From Muribaculaceae bacterium (GTDB lineage Bacteria; Bacteroidota; Bacteroidia; Bacteroidales; Muribaculaceae), in the NCBI GenBank assembly GCA_022509165.1, contig JAFLTT010000002.1, positions 62,001 through 126,000 of the forward strand: a stretch of 64,000 nt of DNA, written 5' to 3'. Positions 52,508 through 62,792 of the stretch are shown here, piece by piece. The position numbers and the translations under genes were made by a program. A model generated the notes under the pieces. That model was given only the letters and a program-made list of their open reading frames with translations. It was not told the origin of the DNA and did no database searches. Each line of letters opens with the position of its first letter. Position 1 is the stretch's first letter.

Positions 52508-53926
52508 ATGAGTTTTTCCATAAGATTTCTTTCCATAGTTGCTTTCTCTTTACTCTCTATTCTATCTTCAGTATCAAAGGCTGAAGAGAAGGATTATCTT
52601 CTTTCTCCCCTGCCGGAATCATGGCAATTGGAGCAACAATATTATCAGACTCTACCATGCGATGATGCCTGGTGGAATACTTTCAACGATCCTGTGTTGA
52701 ATGAACTAATCCGTAGGAGTGTAGCCAATAACTACAATATGGCATCTGCATTGAAACGGATTGAAATGGCTTCGAAGGAAATAGGTATTGCACGGGCCGG
52801 ATATTTCCCCTCAATTTCAATTGCCGGAAGTTGGACAAAGCAGCAAGACAGCGGAAAGATGTACGACATTCCTACAGCGCCAATTAAGTCTTCTTATTTT
52901 AATCTGGGTGCTTCCATGAATTGGGAGATAGATGTATTTGGAAGGGTATATTCAAATGTGAAAGAAAAAAAGGCAGCTTATAATGTGGCAAGAGCCGATT
53001 ATGATGCGGTAATGGTGAGTCTCTGTGCAAGTGTGGCCACTGCATACATGCAGTTGCGTACATACGAGGAACAGCTTAAAGTTGCCCTTCAACATATAAA
53101 ATCTCAGGAATATGTTTGCAAGATTACGGAAGCCCGGTATCATGCCGATCTGGGGAACATGCTTGATGTGACTCAGGCCCGGGTGGTGCTTTATGAAACC
53201 GAATCCACGCTTCCTACCATAGAAGCCAATGTGCGCACGGCAAAAAATTCTCTGGCTCTGTTGGTAGGTGAATATCCGGGTGCAATCGATGCATTGCTTG
53301 ATAGTGAATCGGGTCTGCCACAGTATCAGCAGACAATAGATATAGGCGTGCCGGCTGAGTTGTTGCGTCGACGTCCCGATATTGTGGAAGCGGAAATGAC
53401 TCTCGCAGAATACGCTGCTGCAGTGGGAGTTTCAAAAAAGGATTTCCTTCCCACACTTTCTCTCACCGGAGATATAGGTACCACCACCCATAGAGGAAGA
53501 GATCTTTTCAGTAAGAATAGTCTCACATATTCCATTGCACCGCAGTTAAGTTGGACCGTGTTTGAAGGCTTATCGCGTAATTATGCTTTATCTGAGGCCA
53601 AACTTCAGCTTGAATCCGCTATCGATCAATATAATCTGACTGTAATGACAGCCGTGGAAGAGGTAGACAATGCTCTTGTGTCTTATGCTTCTTTGCTAAA
53701 TGCCATTACACTCCAGGAAAGAGTGGTGGAGGAAAGTAAGAAGAGCCTGGATCTTTCATTCGAACTTTACAGAAGCGGTCTTACAATGTTCACTAATGTG
53801 ATGGACAGCCAGATAAGCTGGCTTACAAATCAGAATACCCTCACCCAGATGCAAGGAGAAGCTCTGGCTGCTCTGGTCACAATCTATAAGTCGCTGGGCG
53901 GAGGATGGAAGTCGTTCCAGAATTAA
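52508..53926 (+). CDS. Outer membrane efflux channel, TolC/NodT family
   Basis: The 472-residue protein is the outer-membrane channel of an RND efflux pump. It has a signal sequence (about 1-25, ending SSVSKAEE) without a lipobox. The two TolC/NodT repeats are seen from ADAWWNTF-like DDAWWNTFNDPVLNELI to the second long helical half with LRRRPDIVEAEMTLAEYAAAVGV at about 280. The helical alpha-barrel composition is clear. It is the first gene of a four-gene operon with an adaptor, an RND permease and a lipid A deacylase-like gene. Confidence 0.9.
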   Translation: MSFSIRFLSIVAFSLLSILSSVSKAEEKDYLLSPLPESWQLEQQYYQTLPCDDAWWNTFNDPVLNELIRRSVANNYNMASALKRIEMASKEIGIARAGYFPSISIAGSWTKQQDSGKMYDIPTAPIKSSYFNLGASMNWEIDVFGRVYSNVKEKKAAYNVARADYDAVMVSLCASVATAYMQLRTYEEQLKVALQHIKSQEYVCKITEARYHADLGNMLDVTQARVVLYETESTLPTIEANVRTAKNSLALLVGEYPGAIDALLDSESGLPQYQQTIDIGVPAELLRRRPDIVEAEMTLAEYAAAVGVSKKDFLPTLSLTGDIGTTTHRGRDLFSKNSLTYSIAPQLSWTVFEGLSRNYALSEAKLQLESAIDQYNLTVMTAVEEVDNALVSYASLLNAITLQERVVEESKKSLDLSFELYRSGLTMFTNVMDSQISWLTNQNTLTQMQGEALAALVTIYKSLGGGWKSFQN

Positions 53927-53961
53927 ATTCCCTTCATCAATACCTAAGATAATTTAAGATT

Positions 53962-55101
53962 ATGAGATATAATTCTTCAAAATATAGTTTACCGGCGTTT
54001 TTCACTTTATGTGCCATGGCTCTAATGGTTGCCGGATGTCATAAGGAAAAGAAAGAGAATTATTCCGATATGGTGCGTCCTGTTGAAGTAGCAGAAGCTT
54101 TTTCTGATTCTGTAGTGCTTTATCATTCTTATCCCGCATATCTTCTTTCAGAATATTATGCCGAGGTTGTGGGGCTGGTCAACGGACGTCTGGAAACCAT
54201 GAACTATTCTTCAGGCCAATACGTAAAAAAAGGACAGGTATTGTTCACTATAGATCCCACCATATATATCGATGCTTTGCATAGGGCAGAGGCCACTCTA
54301 AAGAGCAATGAAAGTAATCTGCAGTATGCCAAGTCGCATTATGAAGCAGTCTTGAAAGCCTTGGAGGATAATGCGGTCTCCCGTATGGAAGTACTTCAGG
54401 CAGAAAGTGATTTCCTTCAGGCGGAAGCAAGTGTGAAAGATGCCAAGGCTGCGCTTCATACTGCTCAGGTAAATTATGGATACTGTACAGTCACAGCTCC
54501 CATTTCGGGATATGCTACCAATAATGTGCTTAGCACGGGCAATTACATCACCGGAGCAGACTCTCCGGTAAAACTCGCCGAAATATATGACAACACCCAT
54601 CTTTATGTGGATTTTGAGGTAGAGGATTCAAGATACGAGGCTATGAGGGCGGCCAGTAATCCCACAGAAGAGTCAATACTTTACAAGAATGTGCCCCTGC
54701 AATTTCAAGAGCCCCTTCGCCATACCTACACTGCCGACCTCACTTATGTGGCTCCGGCGGTAGACCGTTCAACTGGTACCATCACTCTTCAGGGTAAGAT
54801 TACTAATAAAGACAATGAACTTAAACAAGGCATGTATGTCACCGTGACTCTGCCTTATGGAGAGAATCCCCATGCCACTCTGGTAAAAGATGCTTCAATC
54901 GCTACAGACCAGCTTGGCAAATATATGTATGTAGTAAATGATTCAGACATAATCGTGAAACGACGTCTGGATGTAGGAGAAATTTACCAAGACTCACTTA
55001 GAGTTATCAATAAGGGTATCAGTCCCGGCGACAAGTATATTACTAAGGCGCTTCTGACAGTTAGGGCCGGAGAAAAGGTGAAACCTATATTGACAAGGTA
55101 G
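53962..55101 (+). CDS. RND efflux periplasmic adaptor (membrane fusion protein) lipoprotein
   Basis: The 379-residue adaptor joins the inner-membrane pump to the outer-membrane channel. A lipoprotein signal ends at Cys26 (MVAGCHKEK). The HlyD-type lipoyl half-motifs are GLVNGRLETMNYSSGQYVKKGQVLF and PISGYATNNVLSTGNYITGA, separated by a coiled-coil hairpin. A beta-barrel part and a C-terminal membrane-proximal part follow. It lies 35 nt behind the channel gene. Confidence 0.92.
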   Translation: MRYNSSKYSLPAFFTLCAMALMVAGCHKEKKENYSDMVRPVEVAEAFSDSVVLYHSYPAYLLSEYYAEVVGLVNGRLETMNYSSGQYVKKGQVLFTIDPTIYIDALHRAEATLKSNESNLQYAKSHYEAVLKALEDNAVSRMEVLQAESDFLQAEASVKDAKAALHTAQVNYGYCTVTAPISGYATNNVLSTGNYITGADSPVKLAEIYDNTHLYVDFEVEDSRYEAMRAASNPTEESILYKNVPLQFQEPLRHTYTADLTYVAPAVDRSTGTITLQGKITNKDNELKQGMYVTVTLPYGENPHATLVKDASIATDQLGKYMYVVNDSDIIVKRRLDVGEIYQDSLRVINKGISPGDKYITKALLTVRAGEKVKPILTR

Positions 55102-55189
55102 ATTCCTTTGTATGGTAAGGTTGTCTTATCCTTTCTTCCAATTCAATTTCTAAATACCTTTCAATCTATCACATACCAATCGTTGTAGC

Positions 55190-58100
55190 GTGTTTTCCAA
55201 ATTCTTCATAGACCGACCAATTTTTGCAACCGTTCTGGCGTTGCTGATGATTTTCGCCGGGGTGCTCACGGTGAAAACCCTCCCTATCGGACAATATCCC
55301 GACAATATCTCTCCGCCCACAGTTTCGGTATCAGCTTCATATCCGGGTGCCAATGCGGAGACTGTAGCAAAGGCTGTAGCCGTGCCTATTGAGGAACATG
55401 TAAATGGTGTGCAGGGCATGCTATATATGAGTTCTACCTGCGGTAGCGACGGAAGTTATAGCCTTACAATTACTTTTCATAACGATGTAAATCTTGACGA
55501 TGCGGCTGTAGAAGTACAGAACCGCGTAAGCCAGGCGAGTGCTCAGATTCCCTCAGTAGTGAGTGAGGAGGGTATTAACGTGAGGAAGCAGAGCACCGAT
55601 AATGTACTTTTTATATCTCTGAATTCCGACGATCCGGAACTTTATGATGCTCTTTATCTTACTAATTACGCGCAACTTAATATTACCGACGCACTTTCCC
55701 GTGTGGAAGGAGTAGGAGCGGTAAATGCTTTCGGCGGTGGAGAGTATAGTATGAGGGTATGGCTCGATCCTCTGAGAATGAGAGCCCGCAATATAACTCC
55801 CGACGATGTTGCTGCTGCAATTCAGGCTCAGAATATAGAAGTGTCGCCGGGTTCAGTTGGTAATCCTCCGGGTGATAATAATGCGGTGTTTGCTTTCACC
55901 CTAACCACCCAGGGACAGCTCACAACCGCTACTCAGTTCGGAGATATTATTCTGAGAACCGATGGTAATGGAATCCTGCGTCTTAAGGATGTGGCCAATA
56001 TAGAGCTGGGAAGTACCAACTATACTGCCGTGTCTAAAATAAATGGAAGGGAGACGGCTCTTATAGGTGTGGCTCAACGTCCCGGGGCCAATGCTCTCAC
56101 AGTAGCTAAAGGCACATTAGATCGTCTTGAAGAACTCTCGCAATACTTCCCTGAAGGAATTCACTATAATGTGGTGCTTAATGCCACTGATTATGTGAAT
56201 GCCTCTATAGATGATGTGCTGGTCACATTCCTGCTGACCACTCTGATTGTGATGGCCGTGATTCTTATTTTCCTACAGAACTGGAGGGCGGTTATCATTC
56301 CTATGATTACTATACCGGTGTCGCTTATTGCCACATTTGCCATAATGAAAGTGATGAATTTCTCGCTTAACACTCTCACTTTATTCGGACTGGTACTGGC
56401 TATCGCAATTGTGGTAGACGATGCTATCGTGGTGGTGGAAGACTGTGCACGAATTGTAGACAAGGGATTGATGACCCGACGTCAGGCTGCGGAAAAAGCT
56501 ATGACAGAACTCCAGGGACCTATAGTGGGAGAGGTGCTTGTGTTGCTTTCAGTGTTTATCCCTACAGCATTTATAAGCGGTATTACCGGTGAACTTTACA
56601 AACAATTTGCACTTACCATTGCGGTATCTACAGCTTTCTCAGGATTCAATGCTCTGACACTTACACCGGCATTATGTGCTCTTTTCCTTACTCCACGTAA
56701 GCCTACTAAGTTTTTCCTTTGGAAATGGTTCAATAAGGGATTCCATGCCACTGAAGACGGTTATGGACGACTCACAGCAAAAATGCTGGCACATCCTTTT
56801 ATCTCTATAATTATATATTTTGTAATTTCCGGTGTTGCTTTTTATGGCTTGGTTAAGTGGCCTTCAGGATATATTCCGTCAGAAGACCAGGGATATTTCA
56901 TGACTTCCATTCAATTGCCGGATGGTGCTTCTCTGGAGAGAACGGAGCAATTGGTGGATGAATTAGGGGCTGAAATCAAGAAGATACCCTACGTGAAGGA
57001 TGTAATGTCGGTGGCAGGATACTCAATGATGGGTGCCGGAGCTTTGTCCAACTATGGTTCTTATTTCGTAATTCTTGAGCCCTGGAGTAAACGGGGAAAG
57101 AAAGGCAATGTAAATAATGTAATCGACGAAGTCAACCGAATCTCCGAACGCTTTACGGAGGCAATAATTTTCTCAATCAATCCTCCAGCAATCCCGGGCT
57201 TGGGTGTATCTTCAGGTCTGCAGATGCAGTTGCTTGATATCAACAATCTGGGCACTGCGGCAATGATGGAGGCTATGGAGCAAATCCAGATGGCAGCATC
57301 GAAAGATAGCCGTATCAAGGAAATAACATCTCTTTGGACCGGGCTGGTTCCTCAATATGCTGTGAATATAGACCGTAATCGGGTAGAACTTCAAAATCTT
57401 TCTATCGAGGATGTCTATAATGCTCTGTCTTCTTACATGGGCTCTTCTTACGTAAATGATTTTATTGATTTCGGAAGAATTTACCGTGTGATGATTCAGG
57501 GTAATGGCTTTTCTCGGCAAAGTGTAGAGGCAATTCCCTCTCTATCGGTAAGAAATTCTGATGGAAACATGGTGCCATTCTCTACATTTGCAAAAGTTGT
57601 ACCGATGATGGGAGAGCCGAGCGTGTCGCGATATAATATGTATACCACCGCGTCCCTCACAGCCACTCCGGCAAGTGGAGTTAGTTCCTCTGAAGGTATA
57701 AAGGCTATGGAAGAGATCGTTCACCAGACATTGGGAAGAAATTTCTCTTATGCCTGGACCGGTATAGCCTATCAGGAAACTCAGTCGGGCACTACAATAA
57801 GTTTCGTATTCATTTTTGCTATCATAATGACCATACTTGTGCTTGCGGCGCAATACGAAAGCTGGACAAGTCCTATAGCAGTCGTCCTCAGTATGCCAAT
57901 GGCAATTCTGGGAACCATTCTTGGGTGTATCATCATGAAGCAGAGCCTGACAATCTATACACAAATCGGATTGATTTTGCTATTGGGTATGTCGGCCAAG
58001 AATGCAATTCTTATAGTGGAGTATGCAATGGACTTCCGGAAAGCAGGAGTAGATATTGTAAAGGCTGCACATGATGCCGGTGTGATCCGTTTCCGACCCA

Positions 58101-58378
58101 TTCTGATGACTGCCTGTGCATTCGTTTTCGGTGTGATGCCTATGATGTTTGCTACAGGAGCAGGAGCCAACAGCCGGATCGACCTCGGTTCGGCAGTGGT
58201 GTTCGGTATGGCAATGAATGCTATCTTTGGCACACTCTTTGTGCCTAACCTTTGGGAGTTGATGCAGAAGTTCCAGGAGAAGTATCTCGATGGTCTGTTC
58301 AAAGATCCGGCTCCTGCTTCGGGGACAGTAACAGACACTGATCCTAATCCTCCGGCCACAGGAGCAGCCAATATTTGA
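55190..58378 (+). CDS. RND efflux permease, HAE1 (AcrB-like) family
   Basis: The 1062-residue inner-membrane transporter drives proton-coupled efflux. The N-terminus FSKFFIDRPIFATVLALLMIFAGVL is characteristic, as are 12 transmembrane helices in two halves with large periplasmic loops. VLAIAIVVDDAIVVVE in helix 4 carries the Asp-Asp pair for proton relay, with Lys in helix 10 expected at GMSAKNAILIVEYAM. It starts with GTG at 55190, 88 nt behind the adaptor, and ends 9 nt before the next gene. It probably exports hydrophobic drugs or bile salts. Confidence 0.95.
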   Translation: MFSKFFIDRPIFATVLALLMIFAGVLTVKTLPIGQYPDNISPPTVSVSASYPGANAETVAKAVAVPIEEHVNGVQGMLYMSSTCGSDGSYSLTITFHNDVNLDDAAVEVQNRVSQASAQIPSVVSEEGINVRKQSTDNVLFISLNSDDPELYDALYLTNYAQLNITDALSRVEGVGAVNAFGGGEYSMRVWLDPLRMRARNITPDDVAAAIQAQNIEVSPGSVGNPPGDNNAVFAFTLTTQGQLTTATQFGDIILRTDGNGILRLKDVANIELGSTNYTAVSKINGRETALIGVAQRPGANALTVAKGTLDRLEELSQYFPEGIHYNVVLNATDYVNASIDDVLVTFLLTTLIVMAVILIFLQNWRAVIIPMITIPVSLIATFAIMKVMNFSLNTLTLFGLVLAIAIVVDDAIVVVEDCARIVDKGLMTRRQAAEKAMTELQGPIVGEVLVLLSVFIPTAFISGITGELYKQFALTIAVSTAFSGFNALTLTPALCALFLTPRKPTKFFLWKWFNKGFHATEDGYGRLTAKMLAHPFISIIIYFVISGVAFYGLVKWPSGYIPSEDQGYFMTSIQLPDGASLERTEQLVDELGAEIKKIPYVKDVMSVAGYSMMGAGALSNYGSYFVILEPWSKRGKKGNVNNVIDEVNRISERFTEAIIFSINPPAIPGLGVSSGLQMQLLDINNLGTAAMMEAMEQIQMAASKDSRIKEITSLWTGLVPQYAVNIDRNRVELQNLSIEDVYNALSSYMGSSYVNDFIDFGRIYRVMIQGNGFSRQSVEAIPSLSVRNSDGNMVPFSTFAKVVPMMGEPSVSRYNMYTTASLTATPASGVSSSEGIKAMEEIVHQTLGRNFSYAWTGIAYQETQSGTTISFVFIFAIIMTILVLAAQYESWTSPIAVVLSMPMAILGTILGCIIMKQSLTIYTQIGLILLLGMSAKNAILIVEYAMDFRKAGVDIVKAAHDAGVIRFRPILMTACAFVFGVMPMMFATGAGANSRIDLGSAVVFGMAMNAIFGTLFVPNLWELMQKFQEKYLDGLFKDPAPASGTVTDTDPNPPATGAANI

Positions 58379-58387
58379 TTGAAGTGA

Positions 58388-59542
58388 ATGGCGATTCTGC
58401 CCGGATTAATATTGCTTGCCTCTTCAGTGGTAAATAACCTATCGGTATCTTTAGGTGCCGATTATATTCCATCTTCAGCAGGTGATGAATTAAGAGAGGA
58501 AGTGCCTGTAGAGGACCGTACCTATGTTCATTCCTCTATGCCTGTCGGGCTTAAATATTCATTTTCTTTCACCGACCCGGAAATTAGGAATTATCTTCCC
58601 GGAGGGTATCAGGGGGTAGGAGTGTCGGTGCTGAATATAGGGACTTTTGAAAAGCATGGAATTTCAAAATCCGTATCAAAAATAGGGTATCCGGTCCTTC
58701 TATATGTTTTTCAAGGAGGCCCTTTCTGGCATTTCAATCAAAATGTGAGTCTGGATTATGAATGGAATTTTGGCGCCTCCTTCGGTTGGAAACCCTATTC
58801 CTCTTCAAATCAAGATTTTAATCTGACAGTAGGCAGTAAGGTTAATGCATATCTAAATCTTGCCTTGGGATTGAGTTGGAAAGTCAGTGAAAATACATCC
58901 ATTTTTGGGGGTTTGACAGTTTCTCATTTTTCCAATGGCAATACATCATGGCCAAACCCGGGAGTGAATTCTTTTGGATTACGTATGGGAGTTACATACA
59001 CTCTTAACCCTTTACATAAACCTTTCCCTCCGCTTATATCTGATACTATACATAGGAAGAAAATACAATATGATGTAATGCTTTGGGGCGCGTCGCGTAA
59101 AAGAGTTTATAAAGGAATAGACCCTCCTGTATTGCTCAACGGACATTTTGCTTGCGCCGGGATCTCTTTTGCGCCTATGGTCAACCTTGGCCGTTGGTGG
59201 AGAGTGGGAGGCTCTGCAGATTTGCAATGGGATCAGAGTTCGGATAAGCCTCACAATTACATAGAGGGAGATACATCGGAGGATATAAAATTTTCAACTC
59301 CTAATTTCTTTCGTCAGCTCACATTCGGTATTTCTGCCCATGGAGAATTGAAGATGCCGATTTTTGCGGTAAATATAGGATGTGGATACAATCTCGTAGC
59401 CCCTTGGGAAAATCGAGGTTCCTATCAGAATATTGCCTTGAAAACCTATTTTGGTGCTAAATTCTTTATCAATATCGGTTACCAGTTACGTAATTTCCAT
59501 CAGCAAAGTTCACTGATGCTCGGAGCCGGTATTACAATCTGA
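58388..59542 (+). CDS. Acyloxyacyl hydrolase family (PagL-like lipid A 3-O-deacylase)
   Basis: The 384-residue exported protein has a short hydrophobic N-terminus and many beta strands that suggest an outer-membrane barrel. Residues 178-195 contain VSHFSNGNTSWPNPGVNS, which includes His180 and Ser182; this resembles the PagL catalytic His-Ser dyad. A catalytic Glu would be expected a few residues later but is not obvious. PagL removes a fatty acid from the 3 position of lipid A. It begins 9 nt after the RND permease, making it the fourth gene of the operon. Deacylase activity is inferred from the motif. Confidence 0.72.
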   Translation: MAILPGLILLASSVVNNLSVSLGADYIPSSAGDELREEVPVEDRTYVHSSMPVGLKYSFSFTDPEIRNYLPGGYQGVGVSVLNIGTFEKHGISKSVSKIGYPVLLYVFQGGPFWHFNQNVSLDYEWNFGASFGWKPYSSSNQDFNLTVGSKVNAYLNLALGLSWKVSENTSIFGGLTVSHFSNGNTSWPNPGVNSFGLRMGVTYTLNPLHKPFPPLISDTIHRKKIQYDVMLWGASRKRVYKGIDPPVLLNGHFACAGISFAPMVNLGRWWRVGGSADLQWDQSSDKPHNYIEGDTSEDIKFSTPNFFRQLTFGISAHGELKMPIFAVNIGCGYNLVAPWENRGSYQNIALKTYFGAKFFINIGYQLRNFHQQSSLMLGAGITI

Positions 59543-59545
59543 TAA

Positions 59546-61150
59546 TCATTCCTCCTCGTCAGTAGACATATAGGTTTTTACCCAATAACCATGGTCGTAG
59601 ACATAAGTCCAGTTAATGGTGACTTTTTTATTGTCGGGTGACAGATACCTCACCTCTTCTATATCGAAGCAAAGTATTCTATCATTAGTTTCATTGTCTC
59701 TGAAATAGAGTTCGTGCTCCTCAGTTTCATCATTGTTGAGACTGAAATTTACAGTCCAGGTATCGTTAACAACATTTATACGAGCCCATTCCTCTTCAAA
59801 GAAAATATAAGTCTGTCCACCCTCTTCCATACGGGTAATGTACCACCATTCTTTATTATCTTTGTAGGTTAAGGTTACCGGAAGAAGATTACCCTCATTT
59901 TCAAAATCGTAATAATAGTAACTGTCTTCATCTTCGTTGTATAGGAACCAATAACCTGCACCAAACCTCAGAAAATGGCCGTCGAATTCATTATCGATCC
60001 ATGAACTTATTTTAGTGATAGCCATTATATCGAATCGGTAGAAGTGATTACGCAAGAAAGAAGTCCATAGATTAGGATGGATATCACTGTCAACAGTTGG
60101 CTTGGAGTTAGAGTTGTAAGTGGCAAAATCTACTCTGAATCTGCCTGAAATCGGTGCATTCCCATTTTTGTCGGAATAAGAAATGTCAAAATAAGGGCGT
60201 TCAGGATCATTAAGGTTTGAACCTAATACCATTTCAGGAACGTATGCTACCCACTTGTTGTAGGCCGGTATATTGCCTTGTGCCGGCATCGGAATTTTTA
60301 CAAAATTCAGATTCGGTTTTATTGCAATTAAGGATGTCTTCGATACACTTGTGGCATGGTCATAATTGTTTTTATCCGGTACAAGCCGGCCGTTATATTG
60401 ATATCCAGTAAGTTTTACACTTTCAATCTGCAAGGTGGTATTACCTGACGGATCAGTGACATTATAGAGATAGTCGTTGATCTCAATCTTGGCCAAGACA
60501 CGTTGAAGGTTCACGTTAGCCCATATTTGCTGAACTACATATTCGATCCTTTTTACGTAACCAAACATGGGGATGAGTCTTTTTTCTTGTATATCGGGCA
60601 TCCAACTGAAATTCTCTTCACCCAGTTGAGTAAGGAAAGTGTAAGAAGAAAGAAGATCCCACGCATTCTGATTTATAAAGTTGGAAAAATCAGGGAATTT
60701 GCAATTGTTGTCATAATTTTTCCAGTTGGCAAGTACCATCAATCCAAGGTTCTCCTTGTTTTTTATTCTCTGAAGGATATCTTCATCTTCAAGTTCATAA
60801 TACAGAGAATATTTTGAAAAGGGAGATATATAAGACTCACGAAGTTTATAGGAGTTCCCTTCTAAGGCAGTCAGAATGTCGTCATTACTGTCTAAGATAA
60901 GAAGGACCAGGTTGTCAGTGTCTATATAATTTTCAGCGTCATTCCCCGGAGAAGATGACTCCGAGGCACGTGAAGAGGTATATAAACTGTTGAGGTCAAT
61001 TTTTAAGGTTACTTTACCCCTTATGTCTATTTCCTCTTCCTTATCATTATGGGAGCATGAAGTGGAAATAAGCAAAAAACCGCATACAAGAGCCACCGTA
61101 AAGGGGAGCATCTTTATATCGTGAAAAAAGTTATGAATTCTCTTTTTCAT
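59546..61150 (-). CDS. Fimbrillin-family (FimA/Mfa-like) lipoprotein
   Basis: The 534-residue lipoprotein has a signal ending at Cys32 (LISTSCSHND). Residues 46-65 hold a strand VTLKIDLN followed by a Ser/Arg segment SSRASES (Arg61), similar to the Arg-Ala maturation site of Bacteroidales fimbrillins; DTDNLVLLIL then resembles the first conserved strand. The rest is beta-rich with many Asn and Tyr. The assignment as a fimbrial or tip subunit is by composition and context. It follows a DUF6562-like lipoprotein gene by 25 nt in the same direction. Confidence 0.6.
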   Translation of the reverse strand: MKKRIHNFFHDIKMLPFTVALVCGFLLISTSCSHNDKEEEIDIRGKVTLKIDLNSLYTSSRASESSSPGNDAENYIDTDNLVLLILDSNDDILTALEGNSYKLRESYISPFSKYSLYYELEDEDILQRIKNKENLGLMVLANWKNYDNNCKFPDFSNFINQNAWDLLSSYTFLTQLGEENFSWMPDIQEKRLIPMFGYVKRIEYVVQQIWANVNLQRVLAKIEINDYLYNVTDPSGNTTLQIESVKLTGYQYNGRLVPDKNNYDHATSVSKTSLIAIKPNLNFVKIPMPAQGNIPAYNKWVAYVPEMVLGSNLNDPERPYFDISYSDKNGNAPISGRFRVDFATYNSNSKPTVDSDIHPNLWTSFLRNHFYRFDIMAITKISSWIDNEFDGHFLRFGAGYWFLYNEDEDSYYYYDFENEGNLLPVTLTYKDNKEWWYITRMEEGGQTYIFFEEEWARINVVNDTWTVNFSLNNDETEEHELYFRDNETNDRILCFDIEEVRYLSPDNKKVTINWTYVYDHGYWVKTYMSTDEEE

Positions 61151-61175
61151 AAGTTAAGTATAGTGGATAATTAAC

Positions 61176-62384
61176 TTATTCAGGATCAAAAAATTCAGAT
61201 GAGTCTTTATTAAAATCAGGAGATAACTGTACGTAAATTTTAGGCTTCGTACTGATTATCCACCCTACTATATTAGTTTGATTATTATGCTTTACCGGCA
61301 CGTTTTTCAATTCAAGTATATTAGAATAAGGCACTTCCATATCCTTTTCTTTTCTTATACCGGCAAGGGTAAAACGAAGGTTGACTGTAGAAGAAATCAT
61401 CTTTGAACCCAATGGGAGAAAATAACTCATTGATATCCATCGAGACTTTTCATATACCAATTTTCCGGTGTCCTCAGGAGTAGCTGATGTGTCTCCTTCT
61501 GCGGGACTACCACTCGACCCCATTAAATAATACAGATAGTCATTGGGTGATGAAAATATAGGAGTCTGTTCAAACGAGATAGGATAGTCAGTGGATTCAT
61601 TAAAATAATCATCATCGATGAAATAGCATGCTCCGGTTACCAGATCGTATCTGTTGGCAACACCGGAAACTTCCATCCTTGTCTCAGAGATATAGAGATT
61701 TAAATCTGTTTTGGCACCTTCAAAGTCATCAAGTACGGAGCCGAGATTAACCTGTGCAAATGGACGCTGTAGCACTATTTCCTCTACACCTAAATATCCA
61801 TCGTGCTTCCTTGTATATACGGCACAAAATGCATCTCGTGATTCATCATTATTTAAAGCACTTTTATAATCTATGCCTACAACAGGGAGTGAAGAAAGAT
61901 CGAATAAAGCAGGCATATCTTGAGTCAATGTCTTGGCCTTTCCACATTGAGCCCAGAATATCACCTTATCAGTCTCGGCATAAAAAGGAATTACTAACCT
62001 GTAGACACCGTCGGATGAAGTGAAAGGTTTTCTAATTTCTATGATTTTACTATCCTTGTGGCAGGTGTATTCACCGTTTTTATCCGATACGGTGAAATCA
62101 ATCGGGTTATTCTTGCTATCCAAGGCCATCAGATATAAATAATCTATCAGCTGCCCTTTCCCGATAGTGCTGTTATTTATTTCCTGAGAATCATTAAAAG
62201 ATTCAAATGAGAGCTCAGCCCTCTCATCAGTTCCATTGTCCAAAGTTAATGAGAAGGAAACATCCCCTATAAATTTTTCCTGTTCATCAATAGTGGGATT
62301 GATAATTTCCTCTTTTTCTGCACATGAAGAAAGAATAAGGAAAATAAGAATAATATAGGTAAAACTATAGATTAAAGGTTTCAT
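61176..62384 (-). CDS. DUF6562-like lipoprotein (fimbrial cluster)
   Basis: The 402-residue lipoprotein (from ATG 62384) has a signal ending at Cys21 (FLILSSCAEK). The N-terminal strand VSFSLTL, VIFWAQCGKAKTL, and VLQRPFAQVNLGSV (in the middle) fit the DUF6562 domain recalled from Bacteroidales fimbria-related lipoproteins. The remainder is beta-rich. It is upstream of the fimbrillin-like gene and likely cotranscribed. An open frame continues upstream to 62420, but the signal peptide starts at 62384. Confidence 0.6.
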   Translation of the reverse strand: MKPLIYSFTYIILIFLILSSCAEKEEIINPTIDEQEKFIGDVSFSLTLDNGTDERAELSFESFNDSQEINNSTIGKGQLIDYLYLMALDSKNNPIDFTVSDKNGEYTCHKDSKIIEIRKPFTSSDGVYRLVIPFYAETDKVIFWAQCGKAKTLTQDMPALFDLSSLPVVGIDYKSALNNDESRDAFCAVYTRKHDGYLGVEEIVLQRPFAQVNLGSVLDDFEGAKTDLNLYISETRMEVSGVANRYDLVTGACYFIDDDYFNESTDYPISFEQTPIFSSPNDYLYYLMGSSGSPAEGDTSATPEDTGKLVYEKSRWISMSYFLPLGSKMISSTVNLRFTLAGIRKEKDMEVPYSNILELKNVPVKHNNQTNIVGWIISTKPKIYVQLSPDFNKDSSEFFDPE

Positions 62385-62420
62385 TGATAAATGGAAAATT
62401 TCTACATCTTCTCTCTCCAC

Positions 62421-62792
62421 TTCTAACGAAAAAACATTGAAATTATTTTGTAAAAACTGTTATAAGGAGCCAGTGTATCGCTACTTTCTAAAGGATATTC
62501 CGGCTTCAAATATAACTTATTTTACTATTCTCAATATTAAAATCACGTTTGATAGTTTATAACAAAGTTTAAGTATTTGGATATTATACAGATTAGTCCG
62601 CTTGTTTCCTCACAATGACACCTCTCAGCTACTTAAATCCAACACACGAGCCCTTAACTTAAAAATAGGGTATGATCTCATGTCTATAATAACAGATTCC
62701 ATGAAGCGTTATATAACTATAAGAATTGGATAGTTACAGATATTTCCATAACTTTGTTGGCTTCATCGTGAGGATGAATTTTACCTTAATCC
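62421..62792. other. Divergent intergenic region of the fimbrial lipoprotein genes
   Basis: About 370 nt without a gene between two divergent lipoprotein genes. It is very A/T-rich and includes a rightward promoter at 62725-62756. I see no tRNA, terminator or clear repeat in the rest. Confidence 0.5.
62725..62756 (+). promoter_or_regulatory. Promoter of the rightward DUF6562-like lipoprotein gene
   Basis: TTG (62726-62728), 20 nt, then TAACTTTG (62749-62756) is a full promoter match. Transcription would start near 62763, about 30 nt before ATG 62793. Confidence 0.78.
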
